DNA of 64,000 bases from Burkholderiaceae bacterium (GTDB lineage Bacteria > Pseudomonadota > Gammaproteobacteria > Burkholderiales > Burkholderiaceae_C), in assembly GCA_024235955.1 (NCBI GenBank), contig JACKLJ010000001.1, positions 558,001 to 622,000 of the forward strand. The letters run 5' to 3'. The stretch's first letter is position 1, and each line of letters begins with the position of its first letter. Below, piece by piece: positions 24,784 through 32,737 of the stretch. Position numbers and translations under genes: made by a program. The notes beneath the pieces were generated by a model. It searched no databases and was not told the DNA's origin. It saw only the letters and a list, made by a program, of their open reading frames with translations.

Positions 24784-26394
24784 TTGCCCACCACCCGCAC
24801 GCTCTTCCTGCTGTTGCTGGCCGGCGCCCTGTGCCTGCCGGTGCTGGGCATCGCTGCCTTCTGGCTGCAATGGGACGCGGCCAGCGCGCAGATCCTGCGC
24901 GAGATGGCGGCCACCGTGCTGCCGGGCTACCTGGGCACCACGCTGGCGCTGGCGCTGCTAGCCGGCGCCGGGGTGATCGCCGTCGGCGTGCCGGCCGCGC
25001 TGCTGGTGACGGCGTTCGATTTCCCGGGCCGGCGCAGCTTCGAGTGGCTGCTGCTGCTGCCGCTGGCCATGCCGGCCTACGTGACGGCCTACGCGTACAC
25101 CGATTTCCTGCAGTTCTCCGGCCCACTGCAGACCTGGCTGCGCGCCGGCTTCGGGCTGGAAGGGCGCCTGCTGCCCGAGGTGCGCAGCCTGTGGGGCGCG
25201 GTCTGGGTGTTCTCGTTCACGCTCTACCCCTACGTCTATCTGCTCACCCGCACCGCGCTGGCCGAGCGCGCGCCGCAGCTCATGGAGGCCGCGCGCCTGC
25301 TGGGCGCGCCGCTGGGCCGGCGCCTGCGCGAGGTAGCGCTGCCGCTGGCGCGCCCGGCCATCGCCGCCGGCACAGCGCTGGCGCTGATGGAGGTGCTGGC
25401 CGATTACGGCGTGGTCAGCTACTTCGGCATCCAGAGCTTCACCGCCGGTGTCTACAAGGCCTGGCTGGCCATGGACAGCCGCGCCGCCGCCGCGCAGCTG
25501 GCCACGCTGCTGCTGGCGCTGGTGCTGCTGCTGCTGTGGCTGGAGCAGCGAGCGCGGCGCCGGCTGCGCTTTGCCGGCAGCGGCGCCGCGCGCGCCTCGG
25601 CCGATGAGGCGCGGCCGATCCCGCTCGCCGGTTGGCGCTGCGCGCTGGCCTGGGGGCTGTGCCTGGCGCCGGTGCTGTTCGGCTTTGTGCTGCCGGTGCT
25701 GTTCATGCTGCGGCCGCTGGCGGCCGACTGGACGGTGCTGCCCTGGGACCGCTTCTGGCAATGGGCCGGCAACAGCGTGCGGCTGGGTGCCATCACCGCT
25801 GCGCTCGGCGTGCTGGCGGCGCTGGTGCTGGCGTTCTCGGCCCGGCGCGCGCCCGGCGCGGTGACGCGCGGGGTGCTGCAGCTGGCCTCGCTCGGCTACG
25901 CGATTCCCGGCGCGGTGGTCGTGGTCGGCCTGCTGCTGCCCGTGGGCTGGCTGCAGGCGCGCTGGCCGGGGCTGCAGGCGGGCTACTGGTTCACCGCCAC
26001 GGCGCTGGGGCTGGTGTGGGCCTACCTGGTGCGCTTCGTGGCGGTGGCGCTGCAGTCGGTGCAAAGCGGCTACGCGCGCATCCCGGCCAGCCTGGACGAT
26101 GCCGCCCGCACGCTCGGCGCCGGCGGCTGGCAGCTGGCGGCGCGCGTGCACGCGCCGCTGCTGCGCCGCGCCGGGCTGGCGGCGGCGCTGCTGGTGTTCG
26201 TGGACGTGATGAAGGAACTGCCCGCCACGCTGGTCCTGCGCCCGTTCGATTCCGACACCCTGGCCGTGGTGGCCTACCAGCTGGCGCGCGACGAACGCCT
26301 GGGCGAGGCGGCGCTGCCCTCGCTGGCGCTGGTGCTGGTCGGCCTGCTGCCGGTGGTGTGGCTGAGCCGCGCGCTGCGCGCGGCGCCGCACTGA
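24784..26394 (+). CDS. fbpB: ABC transporter permease, Fe3+-type with two fused permease domains (FbpB-like)
   Basis: This permease of about 536 residues has some 12 membrane spans and two permease modules. Each shows the EAA-type loop contacted by the ATPase: EAARLLGAPLGRRLREVALPLARPAIAAG in the first half and DDAARTLGAGGWQLAARVHAPLLRRAGL in the second. The layout is typical of FbpB/SfuB ferric iron permeases. ATG 24682 also opens the frame but sits inside the Fur-like site and adds 34 atypical residues. TTG 24784, just before TRTLFLLLLAGALCLP, fits the family better, though without a clear ribosome site. It is divergent from fbpC; no substrate-binding protein gene is visible. Confidence 0.85.
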   Translation: MPTTRTLFLLLLAGALCLPVLGIAAFWLQWDAASAQILREMAATVLPGYLGTTLALALLAGAGVIAVGVPAALLVTAFDFPGRRSFEWLLLLPLAMPAYVTAYAYTDFLQFSGPLQTWLRAGFGLEGRLLPEVRSLWGAVWVFSFTLYPYVYLLTRTALAERAPQLMEAARLLGAPLGRRLREVALPLARPAIAAGTALALMEVLADYGVVSYFGIQSFTAGVYKAWLAMDSRAAAAQLATLLLALVLLLLWLEQRARRRLRFAGSGAARASADEARPIPLAGWRCALAWGLCLAPVLFGFVLPVLFMLRPLAADWTVLPWDRFWQWAGNSVRLGAITAALGVLAALVLAFSARRAPGAVTRGVLQLASLGYAIPGAVVVVGLLLPVGWLQARWPGLQAGYWFTATALGLVWAYLVRFVAVALQSVQSGYARIPASLDDAARTLGAGGWQLAARVHAPLLRRAGLAAALLVFVDVMKELPATLVLRPFDSDTLAVVAYQLARDERLGEAALPSLALVLVGLLPVVWLSRALRAAPH

Positions 26395-26463
26395 GCCGCC
26401 GCGCGATACGGCTATGATGTTCGGCGGCAACGCTTGGCGCCGCGCAGTCGATCCCAACCCAGC

Positions 26464-26805
26464 ATGAGCCCCACCTCCCCCGAACCCACCGAAGCGGAAC
26501 AGGCCCTGGAATCCGACCAGGTGTTCGAGCTGGCGGCCGAGGTGTTCCGCCTGATGTCCGCGCCCATGCGCCTGAAGATCATCAGCGCGCTGTGCAACGG
26601 CGAGAAGAACGTGGGCGAGCTGCTGCAGGAGATCCACACCACGCAGCCCAACATGAGCCAGCACCTGGCCACGCTCTACCAGGCCGGCGTGCTGGGCAAG
26701 CGGCGCGAAGGCGTACAGATCTACTACCGCATCACCAACGAGCGCGTGGTCACGCTGTGCCGCGCCGTGTGCACGCAGATCGCCTCCGAAACCGATCTCG
26801 ACTGA
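26464..26805 (+). CDS. ArsR-family transcriptional regulator at the head of the sox/fcc locus
   Basis: This 113-residue winged-helix protein has LMSAPMRLKIISALCNGEKNVGELLQ, recognition helix TQPNMSQHLATLYQAGVL and wing KRREGVQIYYRIT, all typical of ArsR repressors. It has three cysteines, C44 at the end of helix 2 and C99 and C103 in helix 5. That is close in placement to the dithiol of persulfide sensors BigR/SqrR, so sensing of reactive sulfur is plausible (inference). SoxR repressors of sox operons belong to this same family. The gene lies 104 nt upstream of the flavocytochrome genes. Start ATG 26464 is preferred over TTG 26434. Confidence 0.85.
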   Translation: MSPTSPEPTEAEQALESDQVFELAAEVFRLMSAPMRLKIISALCNGEKNVGELLQEIHTTQPNMSQHLATLYQAGVLGKRREGVQIYYRITNERVVTLCRAVCTQIASETDLD

Positions 26806-26909
26806 CCTTCTTGGGGTTAGCCCGCAACCCGCGGGGCAGGGCTTCTCCTATGATCGGCCTGGTATATAAGCGATGCCTGATTGAGCAGGCGCGTCGAGAG
26901 GAGACTTCG

Positions 26910-27227
26910 TTGAACTTCCCGATTTTCCTGGGCCTTGCGGCCTTGCTGCTGGGTGGCGCAACGGCCCCGGCCCGCGCCGAGGCCGCGCCCGATGCGCTGC
27001 AGCTGCGCAGCTGGGCGGCCGCCTGCTTCAACTGCCACGGACCGGGCGGCCACGCCGAGAAGGGCAACGAATCGCTGGCCGGCAAGGACGCGGAGGAGAT
27101 GTTCCGCAAGCTGATGGATTACAAGAGCGGCCGCAAGCCCGCCACCCTGATGCACCAGCTCAGCAAGGGCTACACCGACGAGCAGCTGAAGGCCATCGTC
27201 GGCTGGTTCGCGGCGCAGAAGCCATGA
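26910..27227 (+). CDS. Cytochrome c subunit of flavocytochrome c sulfide dehydrogenase (FccA/SoxE-like)
   Basis: This 105-residue protein has a signal peptide (LNFPIFLGLAALLLGGATAPARA) and one haem site CFNCH (C39-C42-H43), with M at TLMHQLSKGY as the likely axial ligand. Start TTG 26910 is preceded by GAGAGGAGAC, a strong ribosome site; the longer frame from ATG 26850 adds an unlikely N-terminus. Its stop overlaps the start of the flavoprotein gene by 4 nt. Together they look like flavocytochrome c, which oxidises sulfide in the periplasm and passes electrons to the haem. Most FccA proteins are dihaem; this one is monohaem, as in some SoxE/SoxF pairs. Confidence 0.8.
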   Translation: MNFPIFLGLAALLLGGATAPARAEAAPDALQLRSWAAACFNCHGPGGHAEKGNESLAGKDAEEMFRKLMDYKSGRKPATLMHQLSKGYTDEQLKAIVGWFAAQKP

Positions 27228-28522
27228 GCGGGGGCAAGACCATGGATCGGCGGCGTTTCTCGAAGATCGTGTCCGGCGCCTCGGCGGCCTCGGTGCTGGG
27301 GCTGGCGGGCTGTGCCTCTGGCGGCGGGGGTGGCGGCGCGAAAGTGGTGGTGGTCGGCGGCGGCTACGGCGGCGCCACCGCGGCCAAGTACCTGCGCGAA
27401 TGGTCCGATGGCCGCATCGACGTCACCCTGGTGGAGCCGAACGAGGCCTTCGTCTCCTGCCCGCTGTCGAACCTGGTGCTGGGCGGCAGCAGGCAGATGG
27501 CGGACATCACCACGCCCTACGCCAACCTGGCGCGGCGCCACGGCGTGAAACTGGTGCGCGACACCGCCACCGCCATCGACGCCCAGGCCCGCAGGCTGCG
27601 CCTGGCCAGCGGTACCGAGCTGCCCTACGACCGGCTGATCCTCTCGCCCGGCATCGATTTCATGTGGGACCAGCTGCCCGGCATGGCCAAACCCGGCGCG
27701 CGCGAGCAGGTGCTGCACGCGTGGAAGGCTGGCCCGCAGACGCTGGCGCTGCGCCGGCAACTGGAAGCCATGCCCGACGGTGGCGTGTTCGCCATCGCCA
27801 TCCCGCTGGCGCCGTACCGTTGCCCGCCCGGGCCCTACGAGCGCGCCTGCCAGGTGGCGCACTACTTCAGCCAGGCCAAGCCGAAGTCCAAGGTGCTGAT
27901 CCTCGATGCCAACGAAGACGTCACCTCCAAGGGCCCGCTGTTCAAGAAGGCCTGGGCCGACCGCTACGCGGGCATCGTCGAGTACCGGCCGCGCCACACC
28001 ACGGTGGACGTGGACGCGGCCAGCCGCACGCTCAGGTTCGACTTCAACGACCCGGTGAAGGCCGACGTGCTCAACGTGCTGCCGCCCATGCGCGCCGGCG
28101 CCATTGCCGTGCAGAGCGGGCTGGCCACGGCCAACGGCCGCTGGTGCGAGGTCGACTGGCTCACGCTCGAATCCGTCGCGCAGCCCGGCATCCACGTGCT
28201 GGGCGATTCGGTGCAGATCGCGCCGGCCATGCCCAAGTCCGGCCACATGGCCAACCAGCACGGCAAGACCTGCGCCGCCGCGGTGATCGCGCTGCTGGAA
28301 GGGCGGCCGCCCAACCCCATGCCGCTCTACAACAACACCTGCTACAGCTTCGTCAGCCCCGACGAGGCGGTGCACGTGGCCAGCGTGCACGCCTACGACG
28401 CCGGGCAGAAGACCATGCTCCCGGTGCACGGCGCCGGCGGGCTGTCGGTGGCCGCCAGCGAGCTGGAAGGGCGCTACGGCTTTGCCTGGGCGCGCAACAT
28501 CTGGGCCGACACGCTGGGCTGA
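27224..28522 (+). CDS. fccB: Flavoprotein subunit of sulfide dehydrogenase (FccB/SoxF)
   Basis: This 432-residue FAD protein has a twin-arginine signal (MDRRRFSKIVSG) with a lipobox-like LAGC, then the FAD-binding VVVVGGGYGGATAAKYL. Three cysteines match the known functional ones. EAFVSCPLSN is the covalent FAD attachment site in the family; CPPGPYERAC and NNTCYSFVSP are the redox-active pair. It oxidises sulfide to sulfur or polysulfide. It overlaps the upstream cytochrome gene by 4 nt. ATG 27224 or the in-frame ATG 27242 could start it; the RR motif begins directly after the second. Export is probably by Tat. Confidence 0.9.
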   Translation: MSGGKTMDRRRFSKIVSGASAASVLGLAGCASGGGGGGAKVVVVGGGYGGATAAKYLREWSDGRIDVTLVEPNEAFVSCPLSNLVLGGSRQMADITTPYANLARRHGVKLVRDTATAIDAQARRLRLASGTELPYDRLILSPGIDFMWDQLPGMAKPGAREQVLHAWKAGPQTLALRRQLEAMPDGGVFAIAIPLAPYRCPPGPYERACQVAHYFSQAKPKSKVLILDANEDVTSKGPLFKKAWADRYAGIVEYRPRHTTVDVDAASRTLRFDFNDPVKADVLNVLPPMRAGAIAVQSGLATANGRWCEVDWLTLESVAQPGIHVLGDSVQIAPAMPKSGHMANQHGKTCAAAVIALLEGRPPNPMPLYNNTCYSFVSPDEAVHVASVHAYDAGQKTMLPVHGAGGLSVAASELEGRYGFAWARNIWADTLG

Positions 28523-28537
28523 GGGCAGCATCGAACC

Positions 28538-29137
28538 ATGCAACGCGTTGCCCCAATCGCCCTCGGCGCCCTGCTGGCGTGCGGCCTGGCCCAGGCCCAG
28601 CAGCCTGACGAGGCGCGGGCCAAGAAGATCGTCGGCGGCTCCTGCTTCCTCTGCCACGGCATGGAAGGCGAGTCGGCCAGCGAAGTGTTTCCGCGCCTGG
28701 CCGGCCAGAACGCCGGCTACATCGCCAAGCAGCTGGAGAACTTCAAGAGCGGCAAGCGCAAGAGCAGCGCCATGGCGCCCATGGTGGAGGCGCTCACGCC
28801 GGAAGACATGAGCGCGCTCGGCCACTACTACGCCAGCCGACCGCCGCACAAGGAGGCCGCGAGGGACGCGCAGCTGGCCGCCGTCGGCCAGTACATCTAC
28901 CAGCAGGGCAACCGCTTCAGCGGCGTGGCCGCCTGCACCACCTGCCACGGCCCCACCGGCGCCGGCACCCATACCCTGCCGCGGCTGGCCGGCCAGCACG
29001 CGGCCTACATCGTCGGCCAGCTGAAGCAGTTCAACCAGCGCGAGCGCACCAACGACAACGCCGTGATGCACGCCATCGCCGACAAGATGACGCCGCTGGA
29101 GATGGCGGCGGTGGCGGAGTACCTGAGCGGGCAGTGA
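28538..29137 (+). CDS. Dihaem cytochrome c (cytochrome c4-like)
   Basis: This 199-residue protein has a signal peptide (MQRVAPIALGALLACGLAQAQ) and two tandem haem c domains: CFLCHG near residue 36 and CTTCHG near residue 131. Each is followed by a LPRLAGQ/FPRLAGQ NAGYIxxQL segment and a Met region (APMVEALT, DKMTPLEM). The duplication and spacing are typical of cytochrome c4. It starts 15 nt after fccB and probably carries electrons from sulfide or thiosulfate oxidation to the terminal oxidase. It is the last rightward gene before the 758 bp repeat block. Confidence 0.9.
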   Translation: MQRVAPIALGALLACGLAQAQQPDEARAKKIVGGSCFLCHGMEGESASEVFPRLAGQNAGYIAKQLENFKSGKRKSSAMAPMVEALTPEDMSALGHYYASRPPHKEAARDAQLAAVGQYIYQQGNRFSGVAACTTCHGPTGAGTHTLPRLAGQHAAYIVGQLKQFNQRERTNDNAVMHAIADKMTPLEMAAVAEYLSGQ

Positions 29138-29145
29138 AGGTGCTT

Positions 29146-29208
29146 TCAAGTTAATAGCTGCCTGCGCCGGTCAATCAAGGCCTATGGGCTGATTTGTCTC
29201 AGAAGAGC
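29146..29208 (+). repeat. R1 repeat copy, left flank of composite block A
   Basis: AATAGCTGCCTGCGCCGGTC, spacer and AAGGCCTATGGGCTGATTTG follow the cytochrome stop. An inverted R1 copy at 29351 closes a unit that also contains a second short repeat (29231-29260). Confidence 0.8.
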
Positions 29209-29230
29209 ATGGTCTGCCTGGGCAGCATTT

Positions 29231-29260
29231 CCCGTTCGGGCCGAACCGGTCGAAGCCCTG
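29231..29260 (+). repeat. Short repeat F4 (CCGTTCGGGC...TCGAAGCCCTG)
   Basis: CCCGTTCGGGCCGAACCGGT runs into CGAAGCCCTG. It resembles the repeat at 45541-45595 and sits at the same relative place between two inverted R1 copies. Very short; the function is unknown. Confidence 0.5.
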
Positions 29261-29350
29261 CGCAACGGTTCCCCATGCGTCTCGCTGCCGTGTCCAGGGG
29301 AAGCGTCGCGGGTTTGGACGCGTGCTCGATGGCCCTTGCGTCGGTTTTTG

Positions 29351-29409
29351 AAATGAAATTGGCGCTTTGTCCAGCCGTGGCGGGCGTAGGCAGCTATTGA
29401 AAACGTAGT
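29351..29409 (-). repeat. R1 repeat copy, inverted, block A
   Basis: GGCGCTTTGTCC, GTGGCGGGCGTAGGCAGCT and ATTGAAAACGTAGTG are visible. The copy at 45626-45684 is almost the same in sequence and context. Confidence 0.8.
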
Positions 29410-29768
29410 GGCTTTGGAAGCGCTGCAGGCCGGGATGTGCGCCCGGCGGCGCACCTACTTTCTTTTGCTTCGCCAAAAGAAAGTAGGCAAAGAAAAGGCG
29501 ACCCCACTGGCCGTGTCCCTGCGCTTCGCTGCGGGCAACCTGCGATGCTCGGGCGCGGGGCGGCGCTGCGGAACTCGCTGCGCGCCCCAAAGGGCGCTCC
29601 GCTCAAACAGCCGCAGCGAGTCAGAGCACGAAGCATGGTCTTGCTGCGCAGCCCATGCCCGCCCCACGCCCTGCGCTTCTCGGCACGGCCAGAGGGGATT
29701 TGGGGATTTCGGGCCATCGCTTCGCTCGGCCCCGAAGCATCCACAGGCCTCACGGCAAGAACTGGCAC
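29410..29768. repeat. F3 long interspersed repeat (about 360 bp), block A
   Basis: This non-coding stretch is shared with 45685-46041. It holds a perfect 14 bp hairpin (29454-29487, CCTACTTTCTTTTG with loop CTTCGC), then GGCGACCCC, then segments such as AACTCGCTGCGCGC, CAGCCGCAGCGAGTCAGAGC and GCCCCACGCCCTGCGCTTCT. Open frames across it are not conserved between copies and are rejected as genes. Between the end of the dihaem cytochrome (29137) and yeeE (29896) I see only repeats. Confidence 0.8.
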
Positions 29769-29889
29769 CCCCAAAAGGCCGCGGAGCAGGCCATGCGCGT
29801 GACCGCCGTGGCCGGGGTCCCCCGGCCACTGGCGGTGCCCCCTTGAGGGGGGTGGCGGAACATCGCGAAGCGAGTGGAGCCTGGGGGTG
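29769..29889 (-). repeat. F2 two-hairpin post-stop element, copy 3 (after yeeE, minus strand)
   Basis: On the minus strand it follows the yeeE stop by 6 nt: CACCCCCAGG, hairpin CCCCC-TCAA-GGGGG, hairpin GTGGCCGG/CCGGCCAC, then CTGCTCCGCGGCC. Orientation is the sense of yeeE. Confidence 0.75.
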
Positions 29890-29895
29890 GGCCTT

Positions 29896-31011
29896 TTACG
29901 GCGCCACGGGCATGACGACCGGAGCTTCCTGTGCCGGCGGCTGGATCGACTGCACGGGTTCGCCGATCAGCTTTTCCATGACGCCGGCGCCGAGCCACAT
30001 GCCGCCGAGGGTGAGCCAGGCGGTGAGGGCGAAGATGGAGCCGCCGGTCATGCCGGCACCCACGGCGCAGCCGCCAGCCAGCATGGCGCCGAAGCCCATG
30101 CACATGGCGCCGACGATGTAGCGCGCCATGCTGTAGCCGTCCTTGAAGCCTTCCACCTTCAGCTCGCGCCCCCACAGCGCGCCCAGGAACGAGCCCAGGA
30201 ACACGCCGGGCAGCATGCCGAAGTCGAAGCCGGCCACCGGCGATTCGGTGCTGAGCACGCGCATCAGCCATTCGGCCGAGGGGCCGCTGAAGGTCATGCC
30301 CTGGATCTGCACCGCCTCGGCGGCGAACGAGGCGCGCGAAACCGCGTAGGTGAACCACCAGGCCAGCGCGATGGTCAGGCCGGTGCCGATGCCGCCGATC
30401 CACATCCACAGCCGGTTGCCGGTGCGCTGCGAGAAGAAGATGGCCACGGCCAGCCACACCAGCCCGGCCACCAGGCCGTCCCACGGGCCGGCGCCGATCA
30501 GCGACAGCAGGCTGCGCGAGGGGCCGCCTTCCACCGTCCACCAGCTGCTGATGGCCAGGCGCAGCGGCGCCAGCGCGCCGGCCAGCGCGGCCTGCGCGGT
30601 AACGGCGAACACCAGGCCGGAGAGCAGGGCGCGCAGGTTGCCGTTGGCCGACAGCACCAGCAGCCGGCTGGCGCAGCCGCGCGTCATGATCATGCCGACG
30701 CCGAAGAACACGCCGCCCGCCAGCGCGCCCGACAGGCTGCCCCGGTTGGCCAGCTGGCGCGCGCCGGACACGTCAAGCTGGCCCAGCAGGATCAGCCCCT
30801 GCACGCCCAGCACCGCGGTGGCGAAGGCCAGCAGCCAGACCGAGAGCTTCTCGGCGAACTTGCCGTGCCAGAACTCGATGGTGGCCGCGCGCAGGCAGAA
30901 GCGCGAGCGCTGGGCGAAGAAGCCGAACAGCAGCCCGATGACGGCGCCGCCGCTGGCCAGCACGGCGCTTTCACCGTAGCGTTCCAGCAGGGTTGCGAGT
31001 TCCACGGCCAT
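29896..31011 (-). CDS. YeeE/YedE-family sulfur-compound transporter
   Basis: This 371-residue integral membrane protein has about nine or ten spans. It carries the conserved cysteine motifs of YeeE/TsuA thiosulfate channels: QRSRFCLRAAT (residue about 40), MTRGCASRLLVL (about 110) and MLAGGCAVGAGMTGGS (about 320). YeeE/YedE proteins move thiosulfate or other sulfur compounds; in sox loci the related SoxT does this. It is the only leftward gene in the sulfur locus and is divergent from the SoxH-like gene. ATG 31011 is used. A TTG 31020 start is possible because GGAGG directly abuts the ATG and would suit an upstream start badly as well. Confidence 0.87.
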   Translation of the reverse strand: MAVELATLLERYGESAVLASGGAVIGLLFGFFAQRSRFCLRAATIEFWHGKFAEKLSVWLLAFATAVLGVQGLILLGQLDVSGARQLANRGSLSGALAGGVFFGVGMIMTRGCASRLLVLSANGNLRALLSGLVFAVTAQAALAGALAPLRLAISSWWTVEGGPSRSLLSLIGAGPWDGLVAGLVWLAVAIFFSQRTGNRLWMWIGGIGTGLTIALAWWFTYAVSRASFAAEAVQIQGMTFSGPSAEWLMRVLSTESPVAGFDFGMLPGVFLGSFLGALWGRELKVEGFKDGYSMARYIVGAMCMGFGAMLAGGCAVGAGMTGGSIFALTAWLTLGGMWLGAGVMEKLIGEPVQSIQPPAQEAPVVMPVAP

Positions 31012-31057
31012 CCTCCACAATCAGTTCAGTAATTGCTTATGAATAATAGGACGAAGC

Positions 31058-32044
31058 ATGACGGAGACAATTGACCGGCGTCAAGCGCTGCGCTGCTGCG
31101 TCGGCGCGGCGGGGCTGACCCTGGTGGCGCGGGGCGCCTGGGCGCAGGCGCCGCTGCCGGCCGGTTTCACGCCGCCGCCCATGGTGCCGCAGCAGATGTC
31201 GGCGCACTGCTGGTACGTACAGGGCCTGTCGGCGCTCGGCTCGCCGAAGAACCAGAACTTCATCTCCAACGCCGGCTTCGTGGTCACGGGCGACTCGGTG
31301 GTGGTGATCGACGCGCTCGGCTCGCCAGCGCTGGCCGAGCGGCTGCTGGCCGAGATCAAAAAGATCACGCCCAAGCCGGTGAAGACGGTGATCCTCACCC
31401 ACTACCACGCCGACCACGTGTACGGCCTGCAGGTGTTCAAGGACCAGGGCGCGCACATCATCGCCCAGCAGCTCGGGCGCGAATACCTCTACGCCCAGAC
31501 CGCCACGCTGCGGCTGCAGGCCTCGCGCACCGACTTGGCGCCCTGGGTGGACGACAAGACCCACCTGGTGCCCGCCGACGAATGGATCGACGGCCGGCAG
31601 GAGCGCACCATTGGCGGCATGACCTTCGTGCTGCAGCCGGTGGGGCCGGCCCACACGCCGGAAGACCTGGCGATCTACCTGCCGGCCGACAAGGTGCTCT
31701 ACTCGGGCGACCTGGTGTTCCGCAGCCGCATCCCTTACGTGGGCGAGGCCGACAGCCGCAACTGGATCGCCTCGCTCGACAAGCTGCTCACCTTCGGCGC
31801 CGAGGTGGTGATCCCCGGCCACGGCGAGGCTTCGCACGAGGCGCGCAAGGACATGGAGCTCACCCGCAGCTACCTGATCTACCTGCGCAAGACCATGGGC
31901 CAGGCCGCGCAGGACATGGTGCCGTTCGACCAGGCCTACAAGGACACCGACTGGACCGACTGGGAAGCGCTGCCCCTGTTCAAGGCCGCCAACCGCATGA
32001 ACGCCTACAACACCTACCTGCTCATGGAGCACGAAAAACCATGA
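31058..32044 (+). CDS. SoxH-like MBL-fold metallo-hydrolase
   Basis: This 328-residue protein has a signal peptide with RR near the start (MTETIDRRQALRCCVGAAGLTLVARGAWA) and the metallo-beta-lactamase metal site HYHADH (about residues 112-117), with further ligands in GPAHTPED, YSGDLVF and IPGHGEA. SoxH-type proteins occur beside sox genes; their thiol-ester or sulfur substrate is not established. It overlaps the next gene by 4 nt. Periplasmic location is expected. The function within thiosulfate oxidation is inference from position. Confidence 0.85.
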   Translation: MTETIDRRQALRCCVGAAGLTLVARGAWAQAPLPAGFTPPPMVPQQMSAHCWYVQGLSALGSPKNQNFISNAGFVVTGDSVVVIDALGSPALAERLLAEIKKITPKPVKTVILTHYHADHVYGLQVFKDQGAHIIAQQLGREYLYAQTATLRLQASRTDLAPWVDDKTHLVPADEWIDGRQERTIGGMTFVLQPVGPAHTPEDLAIYLPADKVLYSGDLVFRSRIPYVGEADSRNWIASLDKLLTFGAEVVIPGHGEASHEARKDMELTRSYLIYLRKTMGQAAQDMVPFDQAYKDTDWTDWEALPLFKAANRMNAYNTYLLMEHEKP

Positions 32045-32598
32045 GGTCTGCTATCAAAACCATGGCTGCCTGCGCCCGCCCTGTCTGGGCTGGAAGGCGA
32101 AAAGCCTTGAAAAAACTGGGCGGCGCGGCCACCCTGGCCGGGCTTGCCGGCACGGGCCTGCTGGCGGTGCTGCCGGCGCGCCGGGCCTTGGCGGCTGAGG
32201 CGGCGCTGCCGCTGTCGGCCTCGCTCAAGGACGAGCTGGCCGCGGCGCTGGCGGCGCACCAGCCGCTGGTGGTGATGGTGTCGCTGCAGGGCTGCCCGTT
32301 CTGCCGCGTGGTGCGCCAGTCGCACCTGGCGCCCATGCTGGCGCGGGGGCAGATCCACGTGGTGCAGGTGGACATGCGCTCCAGCCGCGCCACGCAGGGC
32401 TGGCAGGGCGAAGCCACCACGCACGACGCGCTGGTGCGCGGCTGGGTCATCAAGGTGACGCCCACGCTGCTGTTCGTCGGCCCCGGCGGGCGCGAGGTGG
32501 CGCCGCGGCTGGAAGGCGCGCTGCTGGAGGATTTCTACGGCGCCTACCTCGACGACCGCCTGCAGGCCGCGCGCAAGGCCGTGCTCGCCGCTGCGTGA
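32041..32598 (+). CDS. Thioredoxin-like periplasmic protein (SoxW/SoxS-like)
   Basis: This 185-residue protein has an N-terminal hydrophobic signal (residues about 30-55, AGLAGTGLLAVLPARRALA) and a thioredoxin-fold active site GCPFCRVV near residue 83, with cis-Pro VTPTLLFVGPGG near residue 143. SoxW/SoxS proteins keep the SoxY carrier or other Sox cysteines reduced. The ATG overlaps the upstream stop (ATGA). The first 25 residues (MRSAIKTMAACARPVWAGRRKALKK) are read from an R1 repeat, so the original N-terminus seems to have been replaced. An alternative start within the frame is not obvious. Confidence 0.82.
   Translation: MRSAIKTMAACARPVWAGRRKALKKLGGAATLAGLAGTGLLAVLPARRALAAEAALPLSASLKDELAAALAAHQPLVVMVSLQGCPFCRVVRQSHLAPMLARGQIHVVQVDMRSSRATQGWQGEATTHDALVRGWVIKVTPTLLFVGPGGREVAPRLEGALLEDFYGAYLDDRLQAARKAVLAAA
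32045..32112 (+). repeat. R1 repeat copy encoding the N-terminus of the thioredoxin-like gene
   Basis: CTGCTATCAAAACCATGGCT, GCCTGCGCCCGCC, CTGGGCTGGAAGGCG and AAAGCCTTGAAA match the R1 order. The copy starts 4 nt inside the coding sequence and is read in frame. Confidence 0.75.
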
Positions 32599-32630
32599 AG
32601 GCGCGGTACGCGATGCGTGCCGAGGGCCCG

Positions 32631-32697
32631 GATTTTTGGTAATTTCGGGTTCTGGCCGTCGTCCGGAGCGCGCAGACAGCTAGCATAAAGATAGCGA
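32631..32697 (-). repeat. Degenerate R1 repeat copy before the monohaem cytochrome gene
   Basis: GGATTTTTGG, GTCGTCCGGAGCGCGCAGAC and AGCTAGCATAAAGATAGC resemble an inverted, decayed R1. Of the 139 bp between the thioredoxin-like gene and the next gene, this is the only structure seen. Confidence 0.45.
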
Positions 32698-32737
32698 CCG
32701 TCTCGCCGCCGAGGCACGTCGCCACATAGGAGACAGC

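Noticed and set aside
29408..30121. 237-codon open frame across repeat block A
   Set aside because: The matching repeat copy at 45685 has a different, shorter set of frames; the sequence is not conserved as protein and continues antisense into yeeE.
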